A stretch of 64,000 nt of DNA, from the NCBI RefSeq assembly GCF_018130145.1, contig NZ_JAFCMB010000012.1, forward strand, positions 124,001-188,000. The letters are read 5' to 3'. This document shows, one piece after another, positions 26,670 to 35,785 of the stretch. A program made the translations under genes and the position numbers. Below the pieces are notes generated by a model. It was not told the origin of the DNA. It saw only the letters and a program-made list of their open reading frames with translations, and did not search any database. The DNA comes from Bradyrhizobium sp. AUGA SZCCT0176 (lineage in GTDB: Bacteria > Pseudomonadota > Alphaproteobacteria > Rhizobiales > Xanthobacteraceae). Positions within the stretch are counted from its first letter, which is position 1. Each line of letters begins with the position of its first letter.

Positions 26670-28328
26670 CTACGCGTCCGCCACGTCCATCCGACGGCAG
26701 AAGCAGGACGCCCCTATTGGATTCTCCGCACGCGCCTGCGCCAAGTCGAGCCGCTGCTTGATCAGAGCCGTCTCGACCTTTTCTCCGCGACGGACCAGGC
26801 ATTCGTGCAGGCCGTGCAACGACCACAGATTATCTGGGTGCTGACAGGCGCGGCTCAGTTTGCCGTCAAGGCCGAGATCAGAGCGATACGCCTCCTCGGC
26901 CTCCTCGATCCGTCCCTGTTCGAGGAGAAGTGCCCCGAGTGCATGACGAGTCGGCTGCATCCATCCCCAAGGCTCATCATAGGGTAGCGAGTCGCTGAGC
27001 TGGACTGACCTGCGCAGGTGGGCGAAGGCTGCGTCATGGTTGCCCTTTCGATATTCCAGTTCGCCATTCAGCATCGCCTCGGCCACGCTCAGCAGACTGA
27101 CGACAGTATTATTGTGTACGCGGCGGCTCTCGGGCACCCGGGTCTTCGTCGCCATGAACAACGCCTTCTCCATCTCGGCATCGGAGACATTGCCAAGAGC
27201 CGAATGAGCGACCGCCTTGGCGTAGTGCATCATGGCGACAACCGAGCAGTAAAGCTCACGATCTTCCGGTAGCCCTTGTTCGATGATTTCGCGCCATTTG
27301 CCGAAGCGCACGAGGACGTGCTGCTTCATCGTCAGGTAGCCCTCGAGGAAATCCGCCATCGGTGGCGACTCAATGCGCAACACCGCCTCCGGAATTGTGG
27401 CGATCAGTTCTTCGGCCGCCGCGATTGCGGGTTTGTACTGGCCAAGAAACATTGCGCCATAGATCGCGAAGTGGAAGTCGTGGATGACGTAGACCAGATA
27501 GACACCCGGATCGTCGGAATAGGCGAGGAACCTGCGGTCGGTCGCCAACGCCTTCTGATTGTGTACAAGGACGTCATTGTAGTGCCCACACAACACGTCG
27601 AGATGCGTCGGCATGTGGATGAGGTGACCGGAGTCGGGGACGATCTCGCGCAATCGATCACCGGCCCGCAGTGCCCGCTGCGGAAAAGGCGACATCTCCA
27701 TCAGGTGGACATAGAGATGCAGCAGGCCCGGGTGATCCCATGCAGCCGGAAGTCTGTCGAAAGCGTATTCCAGCACCGCCCTGCATTCCTCGGTGCCCGC
27801 GCCCTCCGCAGGCGCGCCGGAGGGCAGGTCCCACATCTGCCACGGTGTCTCGTTCATGATTGACTCGGCAAAGACCGCTCGGACCTCGAGATCGTCAGGA
27901 AAGGCATTGAAGACCTTGCGCATGACCCTGGTGTAGGCCTTGTCCCATGGCGCCATATCCTCGATCGCCTCGCGCTGGGGATAGCGCGCAGTGAGGGCCT
28001 GGATCATTGCCCGCTCGAGCGCGCTTGCCTTCCGGGCGTGCGCAAGCGCTTCCTGCAGGGCATCGTAAGATGCCGACAGCGCCATCTGTCGGCCATGCGG
28101 GTCATAGCGGACCCAGGGCAGGTTATAGTTGGGCCCCGAGGCATAGCTTACGCCCCAGTGCGCCATGGCGCATTCGGGGTCGTGCTTCAGCGCCTTCTGA
28201 AAGCACTTGATAGCCTCGCCATGGTTGAACCCAAAGAGCCAGTTGAGACCTCGGTCGAACCAAAGCTGGCTATCGGGCGACGACGTGGTGACTTTGCGGC
28301 TATACGGACCGAGATCAAAATAGGTCAT
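26670..28328 (-). CDS. TPR-repeat protein
   Basis: A 552-residue soluble helical protein. The first repeats are clear (WLFGFNHGEAIKCFQKALKHDPECAMAHWG, shown in pieces: GEAIKCFQKAL, DPECAMAHWG) and TPR-like helices recur to the C-terminus (HALGALLLEQGRIEEAEEAYR). Histidine-rich blocks (HPGLLHLYVHLMEM, GHLIHMPTHLD) are characteristic of this conserved family, whose function is unknown. ATG 28328 is preferred because AAGGGAG is about 8 nt upstream; two other in-frame ATGs lie 6 and 21 bp upstream. Confidence 0.8.
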   Translation of the reverse strand: MTYFDLGPYSRKVTTSSPDSQLWFDRGLNWLFGFNHGEAIKCFQKALKHDPECAMAHWGVSYASGPNYNLPWVRYDPHGRQMALSASYDALQEALAHARKASALERAMIQALTARYPQREAIEDMAPWDKAYTRVMRKVFNAFPDDLEVRAVFAESIMNETPWQMWDLPSGAPAEGAGTEECRAVLEYAFDRLPAAWDHPGLLHLYVHLMEMSPFPQRALRAGDRLREIVPDSGHLIHMPTHLDVLCGHYNDVLVHNQKALATDRRFLAYSDDPGVYLVYVIHDFHFAIYGAMFLGQYKPAIAAAEELIATIPEAVLRIESPPMADFLEGYLTMKQHVLVRFGKWREIIEQGLPEDRELYCSVVAMMHYAKAVAHSALGNVSDAEMEKALFMATKTRVPESRRVHNNTVVSLLSVAEAMLNGELEYRKGNHDAAFAHLRRSVQLSDSLPYDEPWGWMQPTRHALGALLLEQGRIEEAEEAYRSDLGLDGKLSRACQHPDNLWSLHGLHECLVRRGEKVETALIKQRLDLAQARAENPIGASCFCRRMDVADA

Positions 28329-28811
28329 GCCCATTTCTCCCTTCTCCATGATCGCTTCTACCTTGAGCCGCGTCGCTGAGTGGTTCGGGATGCAGCGGCT
28401 GGCTTGGTGTCGCTTAGCCTAGCGCTTTTCCGACGGGACGACGAATGAGAAAAATCGAGCGCCCGCGAACTTCTGCTCTCCCCCTATCACCGGAAGCGCC
28501 AGGCCCGAAAACTGCCAACAGATATGCGCGTGCAGTAAGGCCGGGAGCAATGCCTAATTGATGGAAGGATCTAAATTGTCGCGCCTAGTCGCGGTTGATC
28601 TAACTCTCACTCCCTCGCCGTGGATCAGGGAGCAACAAACTCTCACTTAAGCAATACCTCGGAAATAGGCGTTTGTTGCTGCGGTGCGCCTAAAGCACCA
28701 AACGTATGAGTTGGAAGCATCGGTATATATCCCTTCATCGCCCGCATGACAGGAACAGAGCCTCAACAGCTTGCGTTATTCATTTGTACTATTTGTTTGT
28801 GAGGCCGTCCC
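28329..28811. other. intergenic region with an inverted repeat
   Basis: No gene is visible. An exact 10-bp inverted repeat (AGCAACAAAC / GTTTGTTGCT) lies at 28631-28640 and 28671-28680, spaced by 30 nt. It could be an operator or a weak hairpin. The divergent promoters of the TPR and RlpA-like genes must lie here. Confidence 0.5.
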
Positions 28812-29333
28812 ATGCGCCCTATTTTTGGAATAGTTGCAATCGTATCAGTACCGGTTTGGTTGTGCGTAAACGTAGATTCTGCTTCAGCACAGACCTTTCT
28901 TGATCGATGGTCTATCATTCCAAAAGCGCACGCAGAACCGGCACCCGAGGCACAGGACCAGCCCAGACAGGATCCTCCGCGTGAACGACCCCCGACCGGA
29001 GGGGAGACGGCTGGTCGTCCGGAAGAGCGCTCAGCCCCTCAATCTTCAAACCAGTTTTTTTCTGGAAAAGCCTCTTACTATTCATATCCGACAGGAAAAA
29101 CAGCGAGCGGTGCCCCGTTCATTCGGAATTCAATGACCGCTGCCCACCGCAACCTACCGTTCGGCACAAGAGTTCGTGTAACTGATCTTGCGAGCAGCAA
29201 GTCGGTAGTAGTTCGTATCAACGACCGGGGACCCTGGGTTCGCGGCCGCGTCCTCGACCTTTCGCTCGGTGCTGCGCGCAGTTTAGGAATTACAGACCGC
29301 GGCGTGGCCCAGGTACGCGCTGAGGTGCTTTAG
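28812..29333 (+). CDS. RlpA-like septal ring lytic transglycosylase family protein
   Basis: A 173-residue protein with an N-terminal signal peptide (about 25 residues, ending SASA), a Pro/Glu-rich linker (about 40-75) and a double-psi beta-barrel domain (SGKASYYSYPTGKTASG, RVTDLASSKSVVVRINDRGP). RlpA enzymes cleave denuded glycan strands at division sites; no SPOR domain is present here, so it is a short form. The gene stands alone. Confidence 0.85.
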   Translation: MRPIFGIVAIVSVPVWLCVNVDSASAQTFLDRWSIIPKAHAEPAPEAQDQPRQDPPRERPPTGGETAGRPEERSAPQSSNQFFSGKASYYSYPTGKTASGAPFIRNSMTAAHRNLPFGTRVRVTDLASSKSVVVRINDRGPWVRGRVLDLSLGAARSLGITDRGVAQVRAEVL

Positions 29334-29384
29334 CTTTTGTATGCTAGGGTGGCAGCAAGGAATGGAGACACAAATTAGCAGGAG

Positions 29385-29983
29385 ATGAGCCGGGGGTACG
29401 TCATCCTTCGAAGCAGTCTCCACTATCGAGCGCACAGGACCGAGCATCTCAGGGTTCGCTTAAAGTGTATCGAACACGGCTTCCTGATGGACGAAGCCAC
29501 CGCCAACCTGATCGCCGACAAGGGTGTTTGGCTCAGCATGCAGCCGCTCCCCGAAGGCTTGAGGCTGGGCTTTCCGGTGGGCTCCGTCCAGCGAGCCAAG
29601 GCAGATGAGGTCTGGCCCGGCATCGCCCGGTCCTACGAACTGGCGAAGAAGTACAAGATCAAGGCCGCGTGGGGCACTGATGTGCTGTTCTCCCAGGCGC
29701 TGGCACAGCAACAAGGAGCAATTCTGGCCTCGCTTACACGTTGGTACACCCCCGCCGAAGCACTGGTCATGGCGACATCGACAAACGCGGAACTGCTGGC
29801 GCTGTCCGGCAAGCGCAATCCCTATCCCGGCAAGCTCGGTGTAGTGGAAGAAGGAGCGCTCGCCAACTCCTGCTCGTCGATGGTACCCCGCTAGACAACA
29901 TCACGCTTGTGGCGGACCCCGCGAAGAACTTTCTCGTGATCATGAAGGATGGAGTTGTTTATAAGAATACGATTCCTAAGTAA
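29385..29983 (+). pseudogene. amidohydrolase C-terminal half, frameshifted
   Basis: Sequence resembling the C-terminal half of an imidazolonepropionase-like amidohydrolase begins near KCIEHGFLMDE and includes the metal-site Asp segment (AAWGTDVLF) and the LGVVEEGALA region. The frame then breaks near 29862; the next frame continues with LLLVDGTPLDNITLVADP to TAA 29983. The N-terminal half is absent here, but a matching N-half lies at 51660-52320. Confidence 0.8.
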
Positions 29984-30977
29984 CGAACCTCGCGCGTGAC
30001 CGATGGCTCACACGAACGCAAGCAGCAGCGCTAAAATTGGCACTGTTGCCTACCGGAGAGACAGCCGCGCTGCGCTCAACGCCAAATTGGACCTTCAACC
30101 GATAGCGACTGCAAGGATACCGCCTCCTTCAATGCGTCGAGAACTGCGACGCTATCGAGCAATAGCGTAGCACCCTCGATGAGACGCAGCTCCTACGCTG
30201 GAACCATGCCGAAGCAGTCATGCACCATTGGCAGCACCACAAATCGGCCCCCGCGCCGCGCCACCTCTCCGAGCCGAGACCCTAACCTCAGGAGATCACG
30301 AGCAAGTCAGGTGGAGGTCGCGCGATTTGCTTCGAGCAGAGCATGATCAAACGCGCCGGTCAGGCGATGCGCGAGCATTGGTCAAACGACGTCTAAAAGC
30401 TCGCCGCTATCGCGCTCGCCGCCGCCCTGCGCAACGAGCGCGATCTGTTTGAACCGCTTCCTGCCTTACCGAAGCCGAAACCCGCACCACCTGTGCGGCA
30501 GGCACACGATCAGCAAATGCTGAACCTATCACCCTCGAACCCGTATGAGGGAGCACCTTTCGTCGTCCCGACCGCGACCCTCCGTGGTGGGCGGCGGCGG
30601 CACGATTGGAGCGCGCTATTCGTGCGCAGGTGAAGACTACCGTCGACGGGTCCCCGTTTTTTCCCAGCTTATCCTGATAGCCCGCGCGATTGCCGAGCGC
30701 GGCTAACCCGGAAGAAAGGTCGCCTCGTGGCGATCCACGAGAACTGGACGCGCGGTACCTTCCGGCTCGCGGTCGTCGCGCTGCGCGCCGACGTCCGCAA
30801 TGAGGCCGACGTGCTCGCGCTGCTGCGCGCGCCGCCGCCGATCCGTCTCAACGCCGTCAACATCGACGAGCACGCTGCCGCATACGTGGTCCGCTCCACA
30901 TTAACGGACGTCGGCGGATTTGCGAGGCACGTCCGTTTTGTGCCAAAAGCCGACATCATATCCGCGCTAGGCCCGCC
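29984..30977. other. gene-free degenerate interval
   Basis: About 1 kb with no credible gene. Frames are Arg/Ala-rich and broken. Near 30895-30965 there is a dispersed element whose plus strand reads RHVRFVPKADII, a phrase that recurs in many spurious short ORFs of Bradyrhizobium and Rhodopseudomonas; I treat it as a second repeat type. The rest may be eroded coding sequence that I cannot identify. Confidence 0.45.
30895..30965. repeat. 'VRFVPKADI' dispersed repeat
   Basis: The sequence around GGCACGTCCGTTTTGTGCC and the following AAAAGCCGACATCAT is recognisable as a repeat that is common in Bradyrhizobiaceae and gives short spurious ORFs on both strands. Recognition is from memory; only one copy is evident in this window. 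Confidence 0.45.
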
Positions 30978-32408
30978 TTACGGGCGGCCAGCCACTCCCA
31001 TCTGGATAGTCACATCCAGCGCAACACGCTTTTTGTGTGGAGCGTCAGGATTCCAACCAACAATGGTAAACATCACGAAGAAACCAACAATATACGCTAC
31101 AGCGACAAACCAGCCGTGCCGCAGCCACCGGCCCACCGACTTGGCCTCAGGGTACATATTGGCGATCGCGACGCCCGCAGACGAGCCGAACCAGATCATC
31201 GATCCGCCGAAGCCCACGGAATATGCAAGAAAACCCCAGTCATAGCCGCCCTGCTTGAGTGCAAGTGCCGTCAGCGGGATGTTGTCGAACACGGAAGACA
31301 GGAAGCCGAGCCCCAGAACCGTTTGCCACGAGGCCCCCGGCAATTCCTCGACCGGCATAAAGGACGCATTGGTGACAAGGGCCAGAAGGAAGACCGTGCC
31401 CTTGAACGTTTCCGGCATGATCGCCCAATCCGGCCGACGCAGCGGCGCGGCCGCGAGAATGACGATCCACACCGCAAGTCCGATCACGGGGACGGCATCG
31501 AGCACCGCCGGAAATTTCAGGTTGGCGATGACGTTGGCCACAATGGCGATGGTCAGGATTGCAGCGACAATTCCCACATAGGTCCAATCGATGTGCCGGC
31601 CGCGCTGCGCATCCTTCTCTATTGGAGAATGGCGGTGTTGGATCAATGAGGCTGGTATCCCGTAGATCAGGAAGCCGGCGACGGCGGCGACGTAGGCCTC
31701 GACGACACGAAGCGGGCTGATGCCGTCGATCCACATCATGGTGGTGGTGGTATCGCCGACGACGCTGCCAGCGCCGCCAGCATTGGCGGCCGCAACGATG
31801 GCGGCAAGGTAACCGATATGTACTTTGCCCTTGAACAAGTGCCGCGCCATCGTGCCGCCGATCAGGGCCGCGGCAATATTGTCGAGGAAGCCCGACATCA
31901 CGAAAACAATGGCAAGCAGAACCAGACTGCCGCTCCAGCCGTTTGGCAGGAACGCGGGCATCGCGTCGGGGATTCGGCTGTTCTCGAAATGCCGCGACAG
32001 GACGGCGAAACCCATCAGCAGAAAAAACAGGTTGGCGAGGATCACCCATTCGTGGTGAAGCTGGAGCATCATGCCGATCAGGCCCGTGCCTTGTCGGAAG
32101 CCAGTAAATACGAGCTTGTAAAGTGTAACGGCCACGAGCCCGGTCAACGCCACCTCCAGCGTCTTGTGGTGGAATACCGCTACACCCAGCAGCGTCAGGC
32201 CGAACAGAATGAAATCAACCGGAATGCCGAACAGGAAGACCGGCTGAGCAGAATACGGGCCAGTTGTGGATGCTGCCGCGGCTGGATTTGCGAACAGGAC
32301 GGCTGCCAGGGCCACCCCGGCTACAAGAAGCAGCAGGGGCACATTCAAGGGCCGCCCGGTGAGGGATTCGGCACGAAGGATTTCATCGTCTGACGGTCGA
32401 CGGTTCAT
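30978..32408 (-). CDS. NhaD/ArsB-type ion transporter (sodium:proton antiporter-like)
   Basis: A 476-residue polytopic membrane protein of the ion-transporter superfamily with about 11-12 hydrophobic segments. Two inverted repeats with unwound helices are suggested by FLDNIAAALIGGTMA, GDTTTTMMWIDG and FDNIPLTALAL. The D-N-x-x-A/T pairs and the GDTTTTMM motif favour an NhaD-like Na+/H+ antiporter over a citrate carrier. GGAAAG lies upstream of ATG 32408. Its 3' end abuts the repeat-like interval at 30.9 kb. Confidence 0.8.
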   Translation of the reverse strand: MNRRPSDDEILRAESLTGRPLNVPLLLLVAGVALAAVLFANPAAAASTTGPYSAQPVFLFGIPVDFILFGLTLLGVAVFHHKTLEVALTGLVAVTLYKLVFTGFRQGTGLIGMMLQLHHEWVILANLFFLLMGFAVLSRHFENSRIPDAMPAFLPNGWSGSLVLLAIVFVMSGFLDNIAAALIGGTMARHLFKGKVHIGYLAAIVAAANAGGAGSVVGDTTTTMMWIDGISPLRVVEAYVAAVAGFLIYGIPASLIQHRHSPIEKDAQRGRHIDWTYVGIVAAILTIAIVANVIANLKFPAVLDAVPVIGLAVWIVILAAAPLRRPDWAIMPETFKGTVFLLALVTNASFMPVEELPGASWQTVLGLGFLSSVFDNIPLTALALKQGGYDWGFLAYSVGFGGSMIWFGSSAGVAIANMYPEAKSVGRWLRHGWFVAVAYIVGFFVMFTIVGWNPDAPHKKRVALDVTIQMGVAGRP

Positions 32409-32524
32409 TGGGCGCGCGCTTTCCGCGTGGCGGCCCGACCATCGCTTGACCTGTCACTGCCACATGCAGCGAGCACCCGACCACCGTTCTACACGCCAAC
32501 CGAAAGAAAGCAATGTGTGCCAGA

Positions 32525-32640
32525 GGCTGATGTCCGCTAAGGGTCATTCGCGTCGTTTTGACCTTGCCCGTTCACTTTCGGTCTTCCCCGACAAGCGGAC
32601 ATTCTCCTGGTCGGTCGGCATGTCTCAAAGGTGCCAACAC
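32525..32640. repeat. dispersed TGTCCG/CGGACA repeat, copy 1
   Basis: Left end TGTCCGCTAAGGGTCATTCG, right end AAGCGGACATTCTC, then the tail GGCATGTCTCAAAGGTGCCAA. The ends form an inverted repeat. It lies 16 bp beyond the stop of an orphan substrate-binding gene; the same pattern recurs at other copies. Confidence 0.7.
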
Positions 32641-32655
32641 CGGACCTGTGCATAC

Positions 32656-33663
32656 TCACTCAATTACCTTATCGGCACTCGCGACGAGCGCAGGAGGTAC
32701 GGAAAGCCCCAGCTGCTTGGCTGCCTTGAGGTTGATGGACAACTCAAATTTGGTTACTTGGTAGATCGGGATGTCACCGGGCTTTGCTCCTCGGAGAATC
32801 GCGTCGATGTTGTTGGCGACGCGCTTATACAATTCGATCAGGTCGAAGGAATAGGCCATTAAGCCCCCGGCCTCGACGGGGGCAGGATGCGTAAAAATCG
32901 CCGGAAGCTTCGCGTCGCCGACCAACTTAGCGACCAAAGTGCTGTTTTGATCGACCTCAGGCGAATCGAGGACCATGACCGCATTTGCACCGTCGCGGGA
33001 GATACTCTCGATCGCCGCCCGATAGTCTGCTTCGCTGGCACCAATTTCCAGTAAAGACACCGCGAGAGGGAGGCCTGCCGTTTCGGCCGCTGCGCGGATT
33101 CCGGGACCGGTGACTGGCCCATGCCATTGCTGTCGAAGACCGAGACAGCCAAGTTTTGACATCGTCGGAACCATCTCGCGCAACAGTGCAATCCGTTTTC
33201 CGTGAATGGATGGACCGGCGTCGATGCTGGCTCCCGTGAAATTGCCGCCCGGGTGAGCCAGACTTTCGGCGAGCCCTTGCCTAACAGGGTCGCCAGTTAT
33301 CACTACGATCGGAATACGCGATGTTAGCTTTTTGAAAAAGACTCCGCCAGGACCAACGACAAGGATGACATCCGGGTTACTTCGAACGATTTCCGTCGCC
33401 AGCGCTTCGGGGCCGGACGTGTTTTGCTCTCGGCCGTAACTTTCGACCTTGAGGTTTTGTCCCTCGATCTGCCCCAACCGCCGAAGTTCAGCGAATAGAG
33501 CTGGGGAAACTTTGCTTTCGCTATGCTCATGCAAGTCCGCGCTTGGCTGTGATGGGCTGAAGATAGCAAGACGCTTGCGATTGGTGCTCTGCTGTGCCGC
33601 CGCAGCGAGCGGCCATACGACCGCCGCACCGCCAAGAAGACTGATGAAATCGCGCCGTCTCAT
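32656..33663 (-). CDS. orphan ABC transporter substrate-binding protein (COG2984 type), copy A
   Basis: A 335-residue periplasmic-binding protein. ATG 33663 is fixed by GGAGG; the N-terminus MRRRDFISLLGG...AAAAQQ is a signal peptide with a twin-arginine-like start. The family (TrpX-like/DUF534) is recognised from LAIFSPSQP, the ARPGGN-like HPGGNFTG block and the C-terminal VTKFELSINLKAAKQLGL leading to KVIE-stop. No permease or ATPase is nearby. Dispersed repeats flank it on both sides (copies 1 and 2). Two relatives lie at 46838 and 53274. The ligand may be an aromatic amino acid or similar, by family only. Confidence 0.88.
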   Translation of the reverse strand: MRRRDFISLLGGAAVVWPLAAAAQQSTNRKRLAIFSPSQPSADLHEHSESKVSPALFAELRRLGQIEGQNLKVESYGREQNTSGPEALATEIVRSNPDVILVVGPGGVFFKKLTSRIPIVVITGDPVRQGLAESLAHPGGNFTGASIDAGPSIHGKRIALLREMVPTMSKLGCLGLRQQWHGPVTGPGIRAAAETAGLPLAVSLLEIGASEADYRAAIESISRDGANAVMVLDSPEVDQNSTLVAKLVGDAKLPAIFTHPAPVEAGGLMAYSFDLIELYKRVANNIDAILRGAKPGDIPIYQVTKFELSINLKAAKQLGLSVPPALVASADKVIE

Positions 33664-33784
33664 GCTGCCCTCCAAGGAGGCTCAGGACCACGCTAAATCC
33701 AGGTCGAAGCATACCACATCGCGGCATGGGAGTCCGGGAGTTGGAGGCGCAAGATGTCGAGCGCGGCAACCCGCTATTCTGCGT

Positions 33785-33905
33785 TGCGCCATGACCGCTA
33801 AGGGTCAAACTGAGAAGTCCAAAGCTGGCCTTCGGGAAGTCGGCTTTGCCCTCAACAACGGACTTCGTCAAAGGCTGTCGGCATGTCTCAAATGTGCCAA
33901 ATGCA
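33785..33905. repeat. dispersed repeat, copy 2 (subtype with GGGTCAAACTGAGAAGTCC)
   Basis: Reads GACCGCTAAGGGTCAAACTG, then TTCGGGAAGTCGGCTTTGCC, AACGGACTTCGTC and TCTCAAATGTGCCAAATG. It lies about 120 bp upstream of the start of substrate-binding gene A. Close in sequence to copy 9 at 58315. Confidence 0.7.
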
Positions 33906-34231
33906 GACATGCCCACTCGTGCCGCACAAAAGGACGGGGCACGCCGTGGGGTGCTTCAATTGTCCTTAGGCTTGCTAACGGGAGGCCGTCAGCGTCGTAA
34001 ACCGCTCAACTCTCCCAGGAAGCGCTGCTATCTGTAATGTCGTATGTAGTGAGAATGAATTTTGCTACGATTGATTCATCGATCGCAGGTATTGTTCGCG
34101 ATCAAAGATCGTGTGCATGTCGCCGGTCGGGTGGTCTACCTCATGAGCTTGGAGCCCGATACGCAATCGCTCAGTGGATAGCGCTACACGTCGGCCTTGA
34201 CCGAGGGCACCCTCAAGAGCGCAGGATAGCC

Positions 34232-34606
34232 ATGTTGCGACAAACGATGAAATGCGCACTCCTGGCGTTGGCCCTCTTTAGCAGCGCCGCCCTTCTTCTT
34301 GCCATCACCCGCGGCGTTGACGGCGGCGAAATCCTCGTCCGAATGATCGTTGTGCTTCCGTTGCTCATTGTGGTCGCCACGATCACCACGGCTATTATCT
34401 ACGGGGTTGCCGCGGGCGGCGCTGCGCTCGCCAAGCAATCTCCGCTTGTTGCCGCCTCGATTTCAGGGATTTTGGGTTGGATCGCCGCAAGCGGCGGCTA
34501 TCAGTCTTTTTGGGGGCTCGGCGGATATAGCGACCTTATCCAGCCCGCCTACGCCATCTCACTCGTTGCCCCCTGGCTTATCCTCGCCCTCAAACAACGC
34601 CGTTAA
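34232..34606 (+). CDS. small membrane protein, unknown
   Basis: A 124-residue protein with three or four hydrophobic segments (CALLALALFSSAALLLA, IVVLPLLIVVATITTAII, LVAASISGILGWIAA, AISLVAPWLILAL). AGGAT lies about 6 nt before ATG 34232. The in-frame start at 34037 would add a hydrophilic stretch without support. No family recognised. Confidence 0.65.
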   Translation: MLRQTMKCALLALALFSSAALLLAITRGVDGGEILVRMIVVLPLLIVVATITTAIIYGVAAGGAALAKQSPLVAASISGILGWIAASGGYQSFWGLGGYSDLIQPAYAISLVAPWLILALKQRR

Positions 34607-34643
34607 TACGATCAAGCAGCCTTAAGGCGGCTCGCGGTGATCT

Positions 34644-34690
34644 GGCGGACCGCGCGGGATTCGAGCCCGCAACACCGCTCTAGGCGGTTT
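34644..34690 (-). other. tRNA-like 3' end (serine type), remnant
   Basis: On the minus strand a T-arm with a perfect 5-bp stem and 7-base loop (GCGGG CTCGAAT CCCGC, 34655-34671) is followed by GCGGTCCGCCA, i.e. an acceptor 3' strand with CCA, as in tRNA-Ser. No matching 5' acceptor (GGACCGC) lies at the expected distance, so this is only the 3' part. It lies directly beside a substrate-binding-gene remnant and an IS110 remnant. Confidence 0.5.
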
Positions 34691-34724
34691 CCGGCAAAAA
34701 CAGTTCGGAGTGGCCCGACATGTG

Positions 34725-34945
34725 TTCCCGCCATGCGAGTATCACCTCGTCGGCGCGCGGCTGGGCAGCGTTGCCGGGACCTCGATGCCAAGTTGTTTTG
34801 CCGTCTTGAGATCTATTACCAGTTCGAACTTGGTAGGCTGCCAACCTGCAGTTCAGAGGGCTTTTCGCCCTTCAATATCTGGCCGACATAGACACATGCT
34901 TGCCGCCGTGTGTCCGGCAAATTGGTGCCGTAGGCGACAAGGCCG
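34725..34945 (-). pseudogene. ABC substrate-binding protein C-terminal remnant
   Basis: On the minus strand the sequence keeps pieces of the COG2984 family C-terminus: AGLVAYGTNLPDTRRQAC, VGQILKGEKPSEL, then, after a frame break, TKFELVIDLKTAKQLGIEVP. It corresponds to about the last 75 residues of the intact copies. Its upstream part is replaced by an IS110-family transposase fragment at a shared GCCGGCGGCATC stretch. Confidence 0.75.
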
Positions 34946-35174
34946 GCGGCATCAACCGCACCGTATGACCCAGCGCCTGCAACTCACGGGACCGATGGTG
35001 CGATGAGGCACACGCCTCGATCCCAACCAGGCACGGCGGCAATTTCTCAAAGAACGCCAGCACGAACCGGCGCTTCAATTGACGGCGGATCACTATCTGA
35101 CCGCCAGCATCAACGCCGTGAACCCGAAAAACTGATTTCGCAATAACCAGTCCGATTGTCGTGATCGTCTGCAT
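34946..35174 (-). pseudogene. IS110-family transposase N-terminal remnant
   Basis: Starts MQTITTIGLVIAKSVF and continues RRQLKRRFVLAFFEKLPP, EACASSHHRSRELQALGH, the N-terminal DEDD-nuclease region of IS110/IS1111 transposases. Active members have Asp where V10 stands (GLDIAK), so the first catalytic acid is lost. The frame ends at RLMPPA, where it is joined to the substrate-binding-gene remnant. Inactive. Confidence 0.88.
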
Positions 35175-35287
35175 AGATAGCTCATCCAGATCGCGGGAGC
35201 CCTATCAGCCCCGAGTCCGTGGCACTCGCGTGCCGGCTGGAGGAGCCGTCCGCAGCATCAAAGCGGACTCACACGCCGCGCCTAAAC

Positions 35288-35755
35288 TTACCAACCTAAT
35301 GCGGCGACCAACGTCCGGCAGGTCATGAAGATCAGGATTAAGGAGCCGATGGTCCAGAAGGTGGCGCGTGTGTCATGAGTCTGCGCTGTAAAGTAAGCGG
35401 CAAAATGCAATAGTCGCGAAATTACGTAACCATAGAAAAGCAAACGGGCCAGCAGCAATGATGGCTCGGTCAAAACAAAAAGGAAGCCGGCTACGAGGAA
35501 AAACGGAAGATTCTCGACGTCATTCAACAAAATCCGCCGGATTCTCTCAACGCGCTCGTTCGGCTCGAGCTGCTTTGGATTGGGCTCGGGGTTGAGGCGT
35601 GTCTTCCTGAGGTCTTCCGGTGAGCGGAAACCGCCCTTCTCTTGTGTCATCCGAAGCACCGTCAGCCAGGACATGCTAACGGCTTTAAGAATCATGATCG
35701 TCGCCGCGATGACGTAGGTAGCGAACACCGGGTCTTTCAGATCTAGCTTGTCCAT
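35288..35755 (-). CDS. MAPEG-family membrane protein
   Basis: A 155-residue protein with four hydrophobic helices. The R-ERIRRILLNDVENLPFF block near residues 68-86 is the MAPEG (microsomal glutathione S-transferase 1-like) signature. Such enzymes conjugate glutathione or reduce lipid peroxides at the membrane. GAGGAAT precedes ATG 35755. The gene is 30 bp downstream of the stop of the cyclase gene on the same strand. Confidence 0.88.
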   Translation of the reverse strand: MDKLDLKDPVFATYVIAATIMILKAVSMSWLTVLRMTQEKGGFRSPEDLRKTRLNPEPNPKQLEPNERVERIRRILLNDVENLPFFLVAGFLFVLTEPSLLLARLLFYGYVISRLLHFAAYFTAQTHDTRATFWTIGSLILIFMTCRTLVAALGW

Positions 35756-35785
35756 ATTCCTCGATCCAACGGCAAGCGAACGTGA

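Noticed and set aside
30669..31245. Short ORFs with MSAFGTKRTC or VRFVPKADI phrases
   Set aside because: These phrases are translations of a dispersed repeat and recur as spurious ORFs in this lineage; treated as a repeat, not genes.
32266..32862. ORFs with MSAKGHSRRFD or similar starts at repeat copies
   Set aside because: They are translations of the TGTCCG repeat; the same peptide phrase appears at unrelated loci and in several frames.
34644..34735. Complete tRNA-Ser gene
   Set aside because: The T-arm and CCA end are present, but no 5' acceptor strand, D-arm or anticodon arm can be placed upstream.
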